The notes beneath the pieces are model-generated. The model made no database searches. It was not told the DNA's origin and was given only the letters and a program-made list of their open reading frames with translations. A DNA stretch of 64,000 nucleotides, taken from Bifidobacterium samirii. GTDB taxonomy: Bacteria; Actinomycetota; Actinomycetes; Actinomycetales; Bifidobacteriaceae. This document shows, in pieces, positions 53,361 through 61,224 of the stretch. Location: contig NZ_QXGK01000004.1 of assembly GCF_003952945.1 (NCBI RefSeq), positions 1 through 64,000 on the forward strand. The letters run 5' to 3'. The first letter of the stretch is position 1; each line of letters opens with the position of its first letter. The translations under genes were made by a program, and so were the position numbers.

Positions 53361-54965
53361 ATGAACCGCCATCCGTACGCATCGATGCGCGCAAGCTTCG
53401 ACCTGTCCGCCTATCTCGTGCTCGGCCCGCAGGACACGCACGGCCGCCCCGTCGAGGACGTCGTCGCCGCGGCGCTGGCCGGCGGCGTCACGTTCGTGCA
53501 GCTGCGCGCCAAGCCCGGCGACGCCGGCGACATCGTGGCGATGGCCCGCCGCATCGCGGACGCGATCGCCGCGGCGGGCGCCTCGGAGCGCGTGCCGCTC
53601 GTCATCGACGACCGCGTCGACGCCGCATGGCAGTGCCGGCGCGAGGGCATCAAGGTCGACGGCGTGCACATCGGCCAGAGCGACATGGACCCGGTCGCCG
53701 CGCGCGAGCTGCTCGGCGACGACGCGATCATCGGCCTGTCCGCCGACCTGCCGGAGCACATCGACGCGGCGAACGCGCTGCCCGAGGGCACGATCGACTA
53801 CATCGGCGCCGGACCGCTGCACCTGACCGCCACCAAGCCCGACTGCGCGATCGTGGGCGAGGACGGCATCCCCGGCACGCTCGACGGGCCGCGGATCGAC
53901 GCACTGTGCCGCGCCAGCCGCTTCCCGATCGTCGTCGGCGGCGGCGTGCACGAGGAGGACGTGCCGATGCTGGCGCGCTCCCTCGCCGACGGCTGGTTCG
54001 TCGTCTCGGCGATCGCCGGGGCCGACGACCCCGCGGACGCCGCCCGCCGCCTCGTCGAGGCGTGGCGCGCCAACCGCGACGACGCGACCCGGCTGATCCC
54101 CGTGCTCGCGGTCTCCGGCTCGGATTCGTCCGGCGGCGCGGGCATGCAGGCCGACCTGAAGACCATGACCGCCAACGGGGTGTTCGCGATGAGCGCCCTG
54201 ACCGCCATCACCGCGCAGAACACGATGGGCGTCACCGGCGTGGAGAACGTCTCCCCCGCGATGATCGCCGCGCAGATCGACGCCGTCTGGGCCGACATCC
54301 CGCCGGCGGCCGTCAAGATCGGCATGGTCTCCTCCGCCGACGCGATCGCGGCGATCGCCGACCGGCTCGAGGCGCACGGCGCGCGCAACATCGTCCTCGA
54401 CCCGGTGATGGTCGCCACGTCGGGGGCCAAGCTCATCGACGACGACGCGCTCGACGCGCTCACCGGACGGCTGTTCCCGCTCGCCGCGGTCATCACGCCC
54501 AACATCCCCGAAACGCAGGTGCTGCTCGACCTGATCGCCCGCCGTGACCACGACGGCGCGCCGACGCTGGACGCCGGCCGGTGGGCGCAGGACGCCGCCC
54601 TGCCCGAGGAGATCACGTCGCGCGAGGCGATGGAGACCGCAGGACGGATCATCGCCGACCGGTTCGGCTGCGCGGTGCTCGTCAAGGGCGGCCACGGCGT
54701 CGCCGACGCGGACGACCTGCTGGTCGCCGACGGCGAGGCGACGTGGATCCATGGACGGCGCGTCGACAATCCGAACACGCACGGCACCGGCTGCACGCTC
54801 TCGAGCGCCATCGCGGCGAACCTCGCCAAGGGCGACGCGCTGGCGGACGCGGTGCGCCACGCCAAGGCGTACCTGACCGGCGCGCTCGACGCGCAACTCG
54901 ACCTGGGCCACGGGTCCGGGCCGATGGACCACGCGTGGGCGTGGCACGGCAATCCCGCCGACTGA
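53361..54965 (+). CDS. thiED: Fused thiamine-phosphate synthase / HMP(-P) kinase
   Basis: 534 residues, a natural fusion. ThiE domain (about 10-230): YLVLGPQ, GGVTFVQLRAK, VIDDRVDAA, GVHIGQSD, IGAGPLHLTATKP, VVGGGV. ThiD domain (about 245-520): LAVSGSDSSGGAGMQADLKTM, TAITAQNTMGVTGV, VKIGMV, LDPVMVATSG, TPNIPE, VLVKGGHG, and NTHGTGCTLSSAIAANLAKG. It joins HMP-PP and thiazole-P to thiamine-P and makes HMP-PP. A 9-base GGGAGG-type site precedes the start, in the set after thiM. Confidence 0.95.
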   Translation: MNRHPYASMRASFDLSAYLVLGPQDTHGRPVEDVVAAALAGGVTFVQLRAKPGDAGDIVAMARRIADAIAAAGASERVPLVIDDRVDAAWQCRREGIKVDGVHIGQSDMDPVAARELLGDDAIIGLSADLPEHIDAANALPEGTIDYIGAGPLHLTATKPDCAIVGEDGIPGTLDGPRIDALCRASRFPIVVGGGVHEEDVPMLARSLADGWFVVSAIAGADDPADAARRLVEAWRANRDDATRLIPVLAVSGSDSSGGAGMQADLKTMTANGVFAMSALTAITAQNTMGVTGVENVSPAMIAAQIDAVWADIPPAAVKIGMVSSADAIAAIADRLEAHGARNIVLDPVMVATSGAKLIDDDALDALTGRLFPLAAVITPNIPETQVLLDLIARRDHDGAPTLDAGRWAQDAALPEEITSREAMETAGRIIADRFGCAVLVKGGHGVADADDLLVADGEATWIHGRRVDNPNTHGTGCTLSSAIAANLAKGDALADAVRHAKAYLTGALDAQLDLGHGSGPMDHAWAWHGNPAD

Positions 54966-55025
54966 CATCGTGGCGGCGACCGCCGCCATCCGCACAACCC
55001 AACATTCAAGTTCAAGGAGCGCATC

Positions 55026-55400
55026 ATGGCGATCGATCCCAACGCCGTCCGTCAGGAGGTCCCCGTCGACCCGCAGACCGGACGTCCGTACATCAACACC
55101 GTGGCCGCCGTGGCCATCGCACCCAGCGGCGTCGGCGCGGAGCTGAGCGAATACGTGGCGCAGTCGATCGCCGTGATCCGCGATTCGGGGCTGCCCAACG
55201 AGACGAACGCGATGTTCACCAACATCGAGGGCGACCTCGACGACGTGCTGCGCGTCGTGCGCGACGCGACGATGAAGCTCGCCGAACAGGGCTACCGCAC
55301 CGGCGTGTCGCTCAAGCTCGACATCCGCCCCGGATTCGAGGGGCAGATCAGCCGCAAGGCGGCGCTCGTCGACGAGATCATCGCCGCGCGCGAGGCCTGA
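55026..55400 (+). CDS. Thiamine-binding protein, MTH1187/YkoF (DUF77) family
   Basis: 124 residues, start following AAGGAGCGCATC. The family signature of small thiamine-binding proteins is visible in VAAVAIAPSGVGAELSEYVAQSIAVI, N-E-TNAMFTNIEG, and the C-terminal RTGVSLKLDIRPGFEGQISRKAALVDEII. It is the third gene of the thiamine set and probably captures or delivers a thiamine precursor; the exact ligand is inferred. Confidence 0.9.
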   Translation: MAIDPNAVRQEVPVDPQTGRPYINTVAAVAIAPSGVGAELSEYVAQSIAVIRDSGLPNETNAMFTNIEGDLDDVLRVVRDATMKLAEQGYRTGVSLKLDIRPGFEGQISRKAALVDEIIAAREA

Positions 55401-55480
55401 CCTCGGATCCGTGCCGACGGCGCGGCTTGCAGGTACGGGTCCGAGGCGGCCCGGCGAGCCGCGCCGCCGGCACGGGTGTA

Positions 55481-55490
55481 TCGTTTGACG
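55481..55490. promoter_or_regulatory. Half-site of the sucrose operator next to the LacI start
   Basis: ATCGTTTGACG (55480-55490) equals the conserved half of the operators in front of cscB and ends two bases before the regulator's ATG. It could allow weak autorepression. Confidence 0.45.
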
Positions 55491-55492
55491 GT

Positions 55493-56566
55493 ATGACGAC
55501 GATGAAGGAGATCGCGCAGCGCACCGGCGTGTCCGTGTCGACCGTGTCGCTGGTGCTCAACGGGCGCGACGAAGGCAGGGTGAAGAGCGAGGTCGCCGCC
55601 GAGGTCCGCCGCACCGCCAAGGAGCTCGGATACACGTCCAATCCGCTGGCCCGCTCGCTGCGCACCGGCAAGACCCGCATCCTCGGGTTCGTGAGCGAGG
55701 AGGTCGCCACCACCCCGTACGCCGGCGGCATCATCCTGGGCGCGCAGGACGCCGCCAGCCGGCTCGGCTACATGCTGCTGACCGTCAACACCGACGGCCG
55801 GGCGAACGAGGACGAGGAGATCGCCACGCTCAAACGCTACGGCGTGGACGGGTTCATGTACGCGAAGATGTCGAACCGCTACGTCGACGTGCCGGCCGTC
55901 CTCGACGACTATCCGCTGGTGCTGGTCGATGCGACCGACCGTGCCGGCCGCATCCCCAGCATCGAGCCGGACGAGTTCCGCATCGCCTACGATGCGACCA
56001 TGCGGCTGGTCGACGCCGGCTGCGAGCGCATCGCCTACGTCGGATGCGACGAGCCGATGGTCGCCCAGGAGGGCCGTCTGGCCGGCTACCGCAGCGCGCT
56101 CGAGGATGCGGGCCGTGTCTTCGACGAGGCGCTGGTGGCGAACGTGCTCAACAACGGTCCGGCACTGCGCGCCGTGGACGCGCTGTTCGACCGCGAGTCC
56201 CCCGACGGCTTCTTCTGCTTCAACGACGCGCGCGCCTGGTACGTGTACGAGTGCGCGGCCCGCCGCGGACTGACGGTCGGCCGCGACGTGTCGGTGGTGG
56301 GCGTGGACAACCATCGCATCTTCGCCGAGACGCTCGAACCACAGCTGACGACCGTGGAGCTGCCCCACTACGAGATGGGCTACTGGGCGGCGTGCAAGCT
56401 CGTGTCGCTGATCGAAGACCGCGACCCGTCCGGCTTCGACGTGCCGGACACGACGGCGCCGCTGCCGCCCTACGACGGATGCAACCCGGCGAAGGTACAC
56501 TGCACGCTGGTGGAGAAGGCGTCGGTGCGCGGATCGGCTCAGTCCGACGCCCTCTCCCCCGCCTGA
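55493..56566 (+). CDS. LacI-family repressor of the sucrose genes
   Basis: 357 residues. N-terminal HTH and hinge (MKEIAQRTGVSVSTVSLVLNGRDEG, then GYTSNPLARSLRTGKT) followed by a type I periplasmic-binding-fold effector domain (60-345). It sits directly upstream of cscB, and the same DNA motif occurs at its own start and three times on the cscB promoter, so it should repress sucrose uptake and hydrolysis genes in the absence of the sugar. The effector (sucrose or fructose/glucose phosphate) is unknown. No ribosome site is clear; the mRNA may be leaderless. Confidence 0.88.
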   Translation: MTTMKEIAQRTGVSVSTVSLVLNGRDEGRVKSEVAAEVRRTAKELGYTSNPLARSLRTGKTRILGFVSEEVATTPYAGGIILGAQDAASRLGYMLLTVNTDGRANEDEEIATLKRYGVDGFMYAKMSNRYVDVPAVLDDYPLVLVDATDRAGRIPSIEPDEFRIAYDATMRLVDAGCERIAYVGCDEPMVAQEGRLAGYRSALEDAGRVFDEALVANVLNNGPALRAVDALFDRESPDGFFCFNDARAWYVYECAARRGLTVGRDVSVVGVDNHRIFAETLEPQLTTVELPHYEMGYWAACKLVSLIEDRDPSGFDVPDTTAPLPPYDGCNPAKVHCTLVEKASVRGSAQSDALSPA

Positions 56567-56767
56567 TCTTCCGGCCGGCGACGGCGGTCGTCCGGCTCGT
56601 GCCCTCCTTCGCGGTTCCACCCGCTCGGCTTCGCGGCGGCGGCCGCCATCCCCATACCCGCGGGACGGCGGCCGTCGCCGTATCCGTTTCCCCGACTCCC
56701 CCATGAATGCCGCGGCAGCGACGCCGCCTCCGGACGCACTCCGGTCATCCATGTTCCCACAGCAATA
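56567..56767. other. Intergenic stretch with no gene recognised
   Basis: Between the LacI gene stop and the first operator I see no credible reading frame. There are GC-rich inverted stretches (56632-56651 region) that may be terminator-like, but none is clean. Confidence 0.5.
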
Positions 56768-56839
56768 CGTCAAACGATTGACGCGACACGCCCGAATCGA
56801 CGTAAATCGTTTGACGTAAATCGTTTGACGACTTAGACT
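56768..56839 (+). promoter_or_regulatory. cscB promoter with three sucrose-repressor operators
   Basis: Sites: CGTCAAACGATTGACG (56768-56783), CGTAAATCGTTTGACG (56801-56816) and the identical CGTAAATCGTTTGACG (56815-56830). The -35 TTGACG (56811-56816) is inside the second site and the -10 TAGACT (56834-56839) follows after 17 bases, so the third site fills the spacer. Occupancy would block RNA polymerase directly. Confidence 0.8.
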
Positions 56840-56952
56840 GAAGCCACGATTTCTCGCAACGGCGCGGCAGCCGGGAGAGGAACCCTACAAAACCAATCAT
56901 GGAACATCGCACGCGTGTGGACGCGTGTGCGAGAGAGTGAAAAGGGAACGCA

Positions 56953-58287
56953 ATGGCAGCAACCAAGAGCGCGGCGTGGAGGAACCCCTCCTACCTGCAA
57001 AGCTCGTTCGGCATCTTCATGTTCTTCTGCTCGTGGGGCGTGTGGTGGTCGTTCTTCCGCATCTGGCTGGAATCGCTCCAGCTGAGCGATGCCGAGATCG
57101 GCACCATCTACTCCATCAACTCCGCGGCGACCATGGTCATCATGTTCGCCTACGGCGCCATCCAGGACCAGCTCGGCATCAAGCGCACGCTCGTGATCGC
57201 GATCTCCGTGATCGCCGCGCTCGTCGGCCCGTTCGTCCAGTTCATCTACCACCCGATGCTCGCCGCCGGCGGCACCATGCGCTGGATCGGCGCCCTGATC
57301 GGCTCCATCGTCCTGTCGGCCGGCTTCATGGCCGCCTGCTCGCTGCTCGAGGCCGTCACCGAACGCTACTCGCGCAAGTTCAACTTCGAATACGGCCAGT
57401 CCCGCGCCTGGGGCTCCTTCGGCTACGCCATCGTCGCCCTGTGCGCCGGCTTCATGTTCAACATCAACCCGATGATCAACTTCTGGGTCGGCTCCGCGTG
57501 CGGTCTGGCCATGCTGGGCATCTACCTGATGTGGGTTCCGGCCGAGCAGAAGGACGAGCTGAAGAAGGCCGCCGACCCGAAGGCCGAGAAGTCCGGCCCG
57601 ACGTTCAAGGAGATGGTGGGTGTGCTCGGCATGCCGACCCTGTGGGTCCTCATCGTCTTCATGCTGTTCACCAACACCTTCTACGTCGTGTTCGACCAGC
57701 AGATGTTCCCGGTCTACTACGCCGGCCTGTTCCCCACCGCCGAGATCGGCAACGCCACCTACGGCACCCTCAACGGCTTCCAGGTCTTCCTCGAGTCCGC
57801 GATGATGGGCGTCGTGCCGATCATCATGAGGAAGATCGGCGTGCGCAACTCGCTGCTGCTGGGCGCCACCGTCATGTTCCTGCGCATCGGCCTGTGCGGC
57901 GTGTTCCACGACCCGATCATGGTCTCCGTCGTCAAGCTGTTCCACTCCATCGAGGTGCCGCTGTTCTGCCTGCCGGCGTTCCGCTACTTCACCCTGCACT
58001 TCGACACCAAGCTGTCGGCCACCCTGTACATGGTCGGCTTCCAGATCGCCTCGCAGGTCGGCCAGATCATCTTCTCCACCCCGCTGGGCGCATTCCACGG
58101 CTACATGAAGGGCATCCTGCCGGACAACGACATGGGTTCGCGCGTCACCTTCTGGCTGATCTCCGCCATCGTGCTCGCGGCGCTGATCTACGGCTTCTTC
58201 ATCATCAAGCACGACGATCAGGAGGTCGGCGGCGACCCGTTCTACACTGACAAGCAGCTGCGTCAGATGGAAGCGGCCAAGGCCTGA
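56953..58287 (+). CDS. cscB: Sucrose permease, OHS-family MFS (LacY/CscB type)
   Basis: 444 residues, 12 predicted membrane helices, length as LacY/CscB (415-417) plus a short tail. Aromatic-rich first helix (QSSFGIFMFFCSWGVWWSFF), GAIQDQLGIKRTLVI loop, helix 4-5 acidic EAVTERYSRKFNFEYGQSRAWGSFGYA (the Glu126/Arg144-like region of LacY), and a conserved proline-rich helix with charged His/Glu in HSIEVPLFCLPAFRY. It should import sucrose or short fructosides with protons. AAAAGGG site before the ATG; regulated by the LacI operators upstream. Confidence 0.92.
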   Translation: MAATKSAAWRNPSYLQSSFGIFMFFCSWGVWWSFFRIWLESLQLSDAEIGTIYSINSAATMVIMFAYGAIQDQLGIKRTLVIAISVIAALVGPFVQFIYHPMLAAGGTMRWIGALIGSIVLSAGFMAACSLLEAVTERYSRKFNFEYGQSRAWGSFGYAIVALCAGFMFNINPMINFWVGSACGLAMLGIYLMWVPAEQKDELKKAADPKAEKSGPTFKEMVGVLGMPTLWVLIVFMLFTNTFYVVFDQQMFPVYYAGLFPTAEIGNATYGTLNGFQVFLESAMMGVVPIIMRKIGVRNSLLLGATVMFLRIGLCGVFHDPIMVSVVKLFHSIEVPLFCLPAFRYFTLHFDTKLSATLYMVGFQIASQVGQIIFSTPLGAFHGYMKGILPDNDMGSRVTFWLISAIVLAALIYGFFIIKHDDQEVGGDPFYTDKQLRQMEAAKA

Positions 58288-58298
58288 TCCACCCCATC

Positions 58299-58346
58299 CC
58301 GGCCGTAAGGCCGGAACACCGACTCCGGCGCCCCGCAAGGGGCGCC
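58299..58346 (+). promoter_or_regulatory. Two stable hairpins between cscB and cscA
   Basis: CCGGCC-GTAA-GGCCGG (58299-58314) and GGCGCCCC-GCAA-GGGGCGCC (58327-58346) carry GNRA tetraloops and could protect the cscB 3' end or trim the joint mRNA. A run of CCGAAA-like repeats (58358-58403) follows and leads into cscA. Confidence 0.55.
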
Positions 58347-58412
58347 GCCCATAACCGAAAACCGAACAATCCGAAACCGAAACCCTCCGGAACCACCGAA
58401 AGGAACTCAACG

Positions 58413-59969
58413 ATGAGCGATTTCACCCCCACCCTCACCCCCATCGCCGACCACGCCGAGAAGCTTGCCAAGGCCGAGGCCGGCGTCGCAGCCCTCGCCG
58501 CGACCCGCAACGACCGTTGGTACCCCAAGTTCCACATCGCCTCCAACGGCGGCTGGATCAACGACCCGAACGGCACCTGCTACTACAAGGGCCGCTGGCA
58601 CGTCTTCTACCAGCTGCATCCGTACGGCACCCAGTGGGGTCCGATGCACTGGGGCCACGTCTCCTCCACCGACATGGTCACCTGGAAGCGCGAGCCCATC
58701 ATGTTCGCCCCGTCGCTCGAGCAGGAGAAGCACGGCGTGTTCTCCGGCTCCGCCGTCATCGACGACAACGGCGAACTGAAGTTCTACTACACCGGCCACC
58801 GCTGGTGGAACGGCGTCGACAACACCGGCGGCGACTGGCAGGCCCAGATGTTCGCCACCCCGGACAACGACGAGCTGACCTCCGCCACCAAGCACGGCAT
58901 GATCATCGACTGCCCGACCGACAAGGTCGACCACCACTTCCGCGACCCCAAGGTGTGGAAGACCGAAGGCGTGTGGTACATGACCTTCGGCGTCTCCTCC
59001 GCCGACAAGCGCGGCCAGATGTGGCTGTACACCTCCGAGGACATGGTCGAATGGACGTTCAAGACCGTCCTGTTCGAGCATCCGGATCCGGACGTGTTCA
59101 TGCTCGAATGCCCCGACTTCTTCCCGATCAAGGACAAGGACGGCAACGAGAAGTGGGTCATCGGCTTCTCCGCCATGGGCGCCAAGAAGCACGGCTTCAT
59201 GAACCGCAACGTCAACAACGCCGGCTACATGATCGGCACCTGGACGCCGGGCGAGGCGTTCGTGCCGGAGACCGAGTTCCGCCCGTGGGACTGCGGCCAC
59301 AACTACTACGCGCCGCAGTCGTTCAACGCCGGCGGCGAGGACGGCCGCCAGATCATCCACGCGTGGATGAGCCCGTTCGTCGAGCCGGTCCCGATGCAGC
59401 AGGACGGCTGGTGCGGCCAGATGACCCTGCCGCGCGAGATCACGCTGGGCGAGGACGGTGACGTCGTCACCGCTCCGGTGGCCGAGGTCGAGGCGCTGCG
59501 CGAGGACACCGTCGACTTCGGCACGGTCGAGTTCGCGCTCGACGGCGAAAAGACGCTGCTCGACGACGCCGAGGCCGTGGAGATCGAGATGACGATCGAC
59601 CTGGCCGCCTCCACCGCGGAGCGCTCCGGCATCAAGGTCCACGCCACCGAGGACGGCGCCTACACGTACGTCGCCTACGACGATCAGATCGGCCGCGTCG
59701 TGCTCGACCGTCAGGCCGTCAAGTACGGCGACAAGGGCTACCGCACCGCCCCGCTGACCGACGCCGAGCTCGCCTCCGGCAAGCTGGACCTGCGCGTGTT
59801 CGTCGACCGCGGCTCCGTCGAGGTGTACGTCAACGGCGGCCATCAGGTGCTCAGCTCCTACAGCTACGCCGCCGAAGGCCCGCGCGCCGTCAAGCTCGTC
59901 GCCGAGTCCGGCTCGCTTAAGGTCGAGAACCTCAAGATCCACCACCTGAAGTCCATCGGCCTCGAGTAA
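58413..59969 (+). CDS. cscA: Beta-fructofuranosidase (invertase), GH32
   Basis: 518 residues, no signal peptide, so intracellular, working on sucrose brought in by CscB. Family motifs: WINDPNG with nucleophile Asp51 (48-54), FRDPKVW (176-182) stabilising Asp178, and ECPD with acid/base Glu232 (232-235). The five-blade propeller domain (30-330) is followed by a beta-sandwich (350-515). GAAAGGAACTC precedes the ATG. Co-regulated with cscB; a strong terminator follows. Confidence 0.97.
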   Translation: MSDFTPTLTPIADHAEKLAKAEAGVAALAATRNDRWYPKFHIASNGGWINDPNGTCYYKGRWHVFYQLHPYGTQWGPMHWGHVSSTDMVTWKREPIMFAPSLEQEKHGVFSGSAVIDDNGELKFYYTGHRWWNGVDNTGGDWQAQMFATPDNDELTSATKHGMIIDCPTDKVDHHFRDPKVWKTEGVWYMTFGVSSADKRGQMWLYTSEDMVEWTFKTVLFEHPDPDVFMLECPDFFPIKDKDGNEKWVIGFSAMGAKKHGFMNRNVNNAGYMIGTWTPGEAFVPETEFRPWDCGHNYYAPQSFNAGGEDGRQIIHAWMSPFVEPVPMQQDGWCGQMTLPREITLGEDGDVVTAPVAEVEALREDTVDFGTVEFALDGEKTLLDDAEAVEIEMTIDLAASTAERSGIKVHATEDGAYTYVAYDDQIGRVVLDRQAVKYGDKGYRTAPLTDAELASGKLDLRVFVDRGSVEVYVNGGHQVLSSYSYAAEGPRAVKLVAESGSLKVENLKIHHLKSIGLE

Positions 59970-60016
59970 GGTCCGGGATTCCCTGAGCCGGGACTTTCCC
60001 GGCCTCCCCTACCGCT

Positions 60017-60046
60017 GAAGCGGCCTCTCCTTGGAGAGGCCGCTTC
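60017..60046. terminator. Intrinsic terminator of cscA
   Basis: GAAGCGGCCTCT (60017-60028) pairs with AGAGGCCGCTTC (60035-60046), a 12-bp perfect stem with a CCTTGG loop, followed by GTTTTTCC. It ends the sucrose operon; convergent use is unlikely. Confidence 0.95.
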
Positions 60047-60057
60047 GTTTTTCCACG

Positions 60058-60080
60058 TATAATCACAGAGAGCTCTGATT
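60058..60080 (+). promoter_or_regulatory. -10 box and dyad before the small gene pair
   Basis: TATAAT (60058-60063) is followed by an imperfect dyad, AATC-ACAGAGAG-CTCTGATT, with an inner perfect AGAGCTCT (60069-60076). Toxin-antitoxin and other self-controlled small operons often carry such a dyad at the start site. Confidence 0.45.
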
Positions 60081-60107
60081 ACCGTTCCAAGGAAGGGAGC
60101 GCCGCTC

Positions 60108-60410
60108 ATGTCGATACCGACGAACAACATCCAGACAACGGACGGCATCGCCCGTCTCGGAGTGGAAAACGGGTTCACCGTATTCGAATACGACGGGGAA
60201 CGCATCCGCTTCCGGGCTCCGTATTCACTGGAACGGTACACGAACGTCAAGGAATGGGATCACGGCTATCTCGTCGTCGACGCACAATACCGGCATAACA
60301 CCGAACCGGAAGAGGAGTACATCGATCTGGAACCCGTACTCCACGACCTATACATCAACGCCGACCGTTTCCTCGATCCCATTCGGAAAGTAGAGGTGTC
60401 CCATGCCTGA
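60108..60410 (+). CDS. Small unknown protein, upstream partner of a broken gene (possible antitoxin)
   Basis: 100 residues, acidic, with alternating strands (FTVFEYDGERIRFRAPYSLERYTNVKEW, GYLVVDAQY) and then a helix. No family that I can name. It has a good AAGGAAGGGAGC site. Its stop overlaps a second gene (ATGCCTGA) whose remainder is missing, an arrangement often seen for antitoxin-toxin pairs. The role is inferred and uncertain. Confidence 0.6.
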   Translation: MSIPTNNIQTTDGIARLGVENGFTVFEYDGERIRFRAPYSLERYTNVKEWDHGYLVVDAQYRHNTEPEEEYIDLEPVLHDLYINADRFLDPIRKVEVSHA

Positions 60411-60489
60411 TGTGGAATCCATCGCCCGCGCCGCCGGAATGATCGTGAACGGTTACTCGTTCACCCACACATCCTGCGGTCGCGCTTAG
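60403..60489 (+). pseudogene. 5' fragment of a gene overlapping the previous one
   Basis: ATG at 60403 opens a 28-codon frame (SIARAAGMIVNGYSFTHTSC) that stops at 60489, five bases before the stop codon of the next gene on the other strand. It reads like the start of a longer protein and is then broken where base composition changes from GC-rich to balanced, so the gene was probably cut when the neighbouring restriction locus entered. Confidence 0.5.
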
Positions 60490-60493
60490 ATGC

Positions 60494-61213
60494 TCAATCT
60501 CCTCGTGCTGCGAACAATTTCGAGGCCTTTGCCTGTTCAAATTTTTGATTCAAATTTGCCAGTTTCTTCAAGCGCTCCTCTTGTTGATAGAGATCTTCTA
60601 TCAACAGATCCATGAAGCCCAGAATATAAGCCGCTTCATCCTTGCTGACTTCCTCGAAGATATTATGAGTCGCTCCGTTACCGATGTCCTTGATCGCTTT
60701 GGCAAGATCGCTTAAACGCCGATCGATGATGCCAGCGTCAGCTGCATCTTTCAATTTCACAGTCAGCGTCTTGTCTTTGCCTTGCTGATTGGCCGGATGC
60801 GAAATCTTCTCAGTAATGATGGCCTCAAGCACGCTACGTGCCATGATGACCACAGCCCGATAGGCACCTATGTTGAAGCACTTGTAGCATTCGGATGCAG
60901 CTTGGGCAACATCAGCAGGAACATCTGAGTACTGTTTGCCGGTAGCAGAAGCCGGAATCCACTCAAATGGCTCGAAGGGCTCATACGGATCATCAGAGGT
61001 CGGTTCAGCGTAATGTGCGATATTCGGATAGCCACATCGATCACATTTGTATATCACGAAATAGGTCCCATCATTCTCTTGACGATCCTCCTGCCTCGGG
61101 AACGTACAATCCATGAGATCAGTACCCCTGTCATAAGGCGTCTGTCCCCAAAATCGAGGCAGACTCATATTCGCATAAGTATGGCAATTCCAACATTCAC
61201 GCGCTGATACCAT
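60494..61213 (-). CDS. DUF4145 protein with N-terminal zinc ribbon
   Basis: 239 residues from the ATG at 61213 (AGGAGAAGCAGC site). Cysteine pairs C7-x2-C10 and C57-x2-C60 form a likely zinc ribbon; the DUF4145 domain (about 100-190: AASECYKCFNIGAYRAVVIMARSVLEAII...) is HEPN-like in helical pattern. DUF4145 genes often lie beside restriction-modification loci. Here it starts 11 bases after the Type ISP gene stop, in the same operon. Whether it is a nuclease or an accessory is not known. Confidence 0.85.
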   Translation of the reverse strand: MVSARECWNCHTYANMSLPRFWGQTPYDRGTDLMDCTFPRQEDRQENDGTYFVIYKCDRCGYPNIAHYAEPTSDDPYEPFEPFEWIPASATGKQYSDVPADVAQAASECYKCFNIGAYRAVVIMARSVLEAIITEKISHPANQQGKDKTLTVKLKDAADAGIIDRRLSDLAKAIKDIGNGATHNIFEEVSKDEAAYILGFMDLLIEDLYQQEERLKKLANLNQKFEQAKASKLFAARGD

Positions 61214-61224
61214 GCTGCTTCTCC

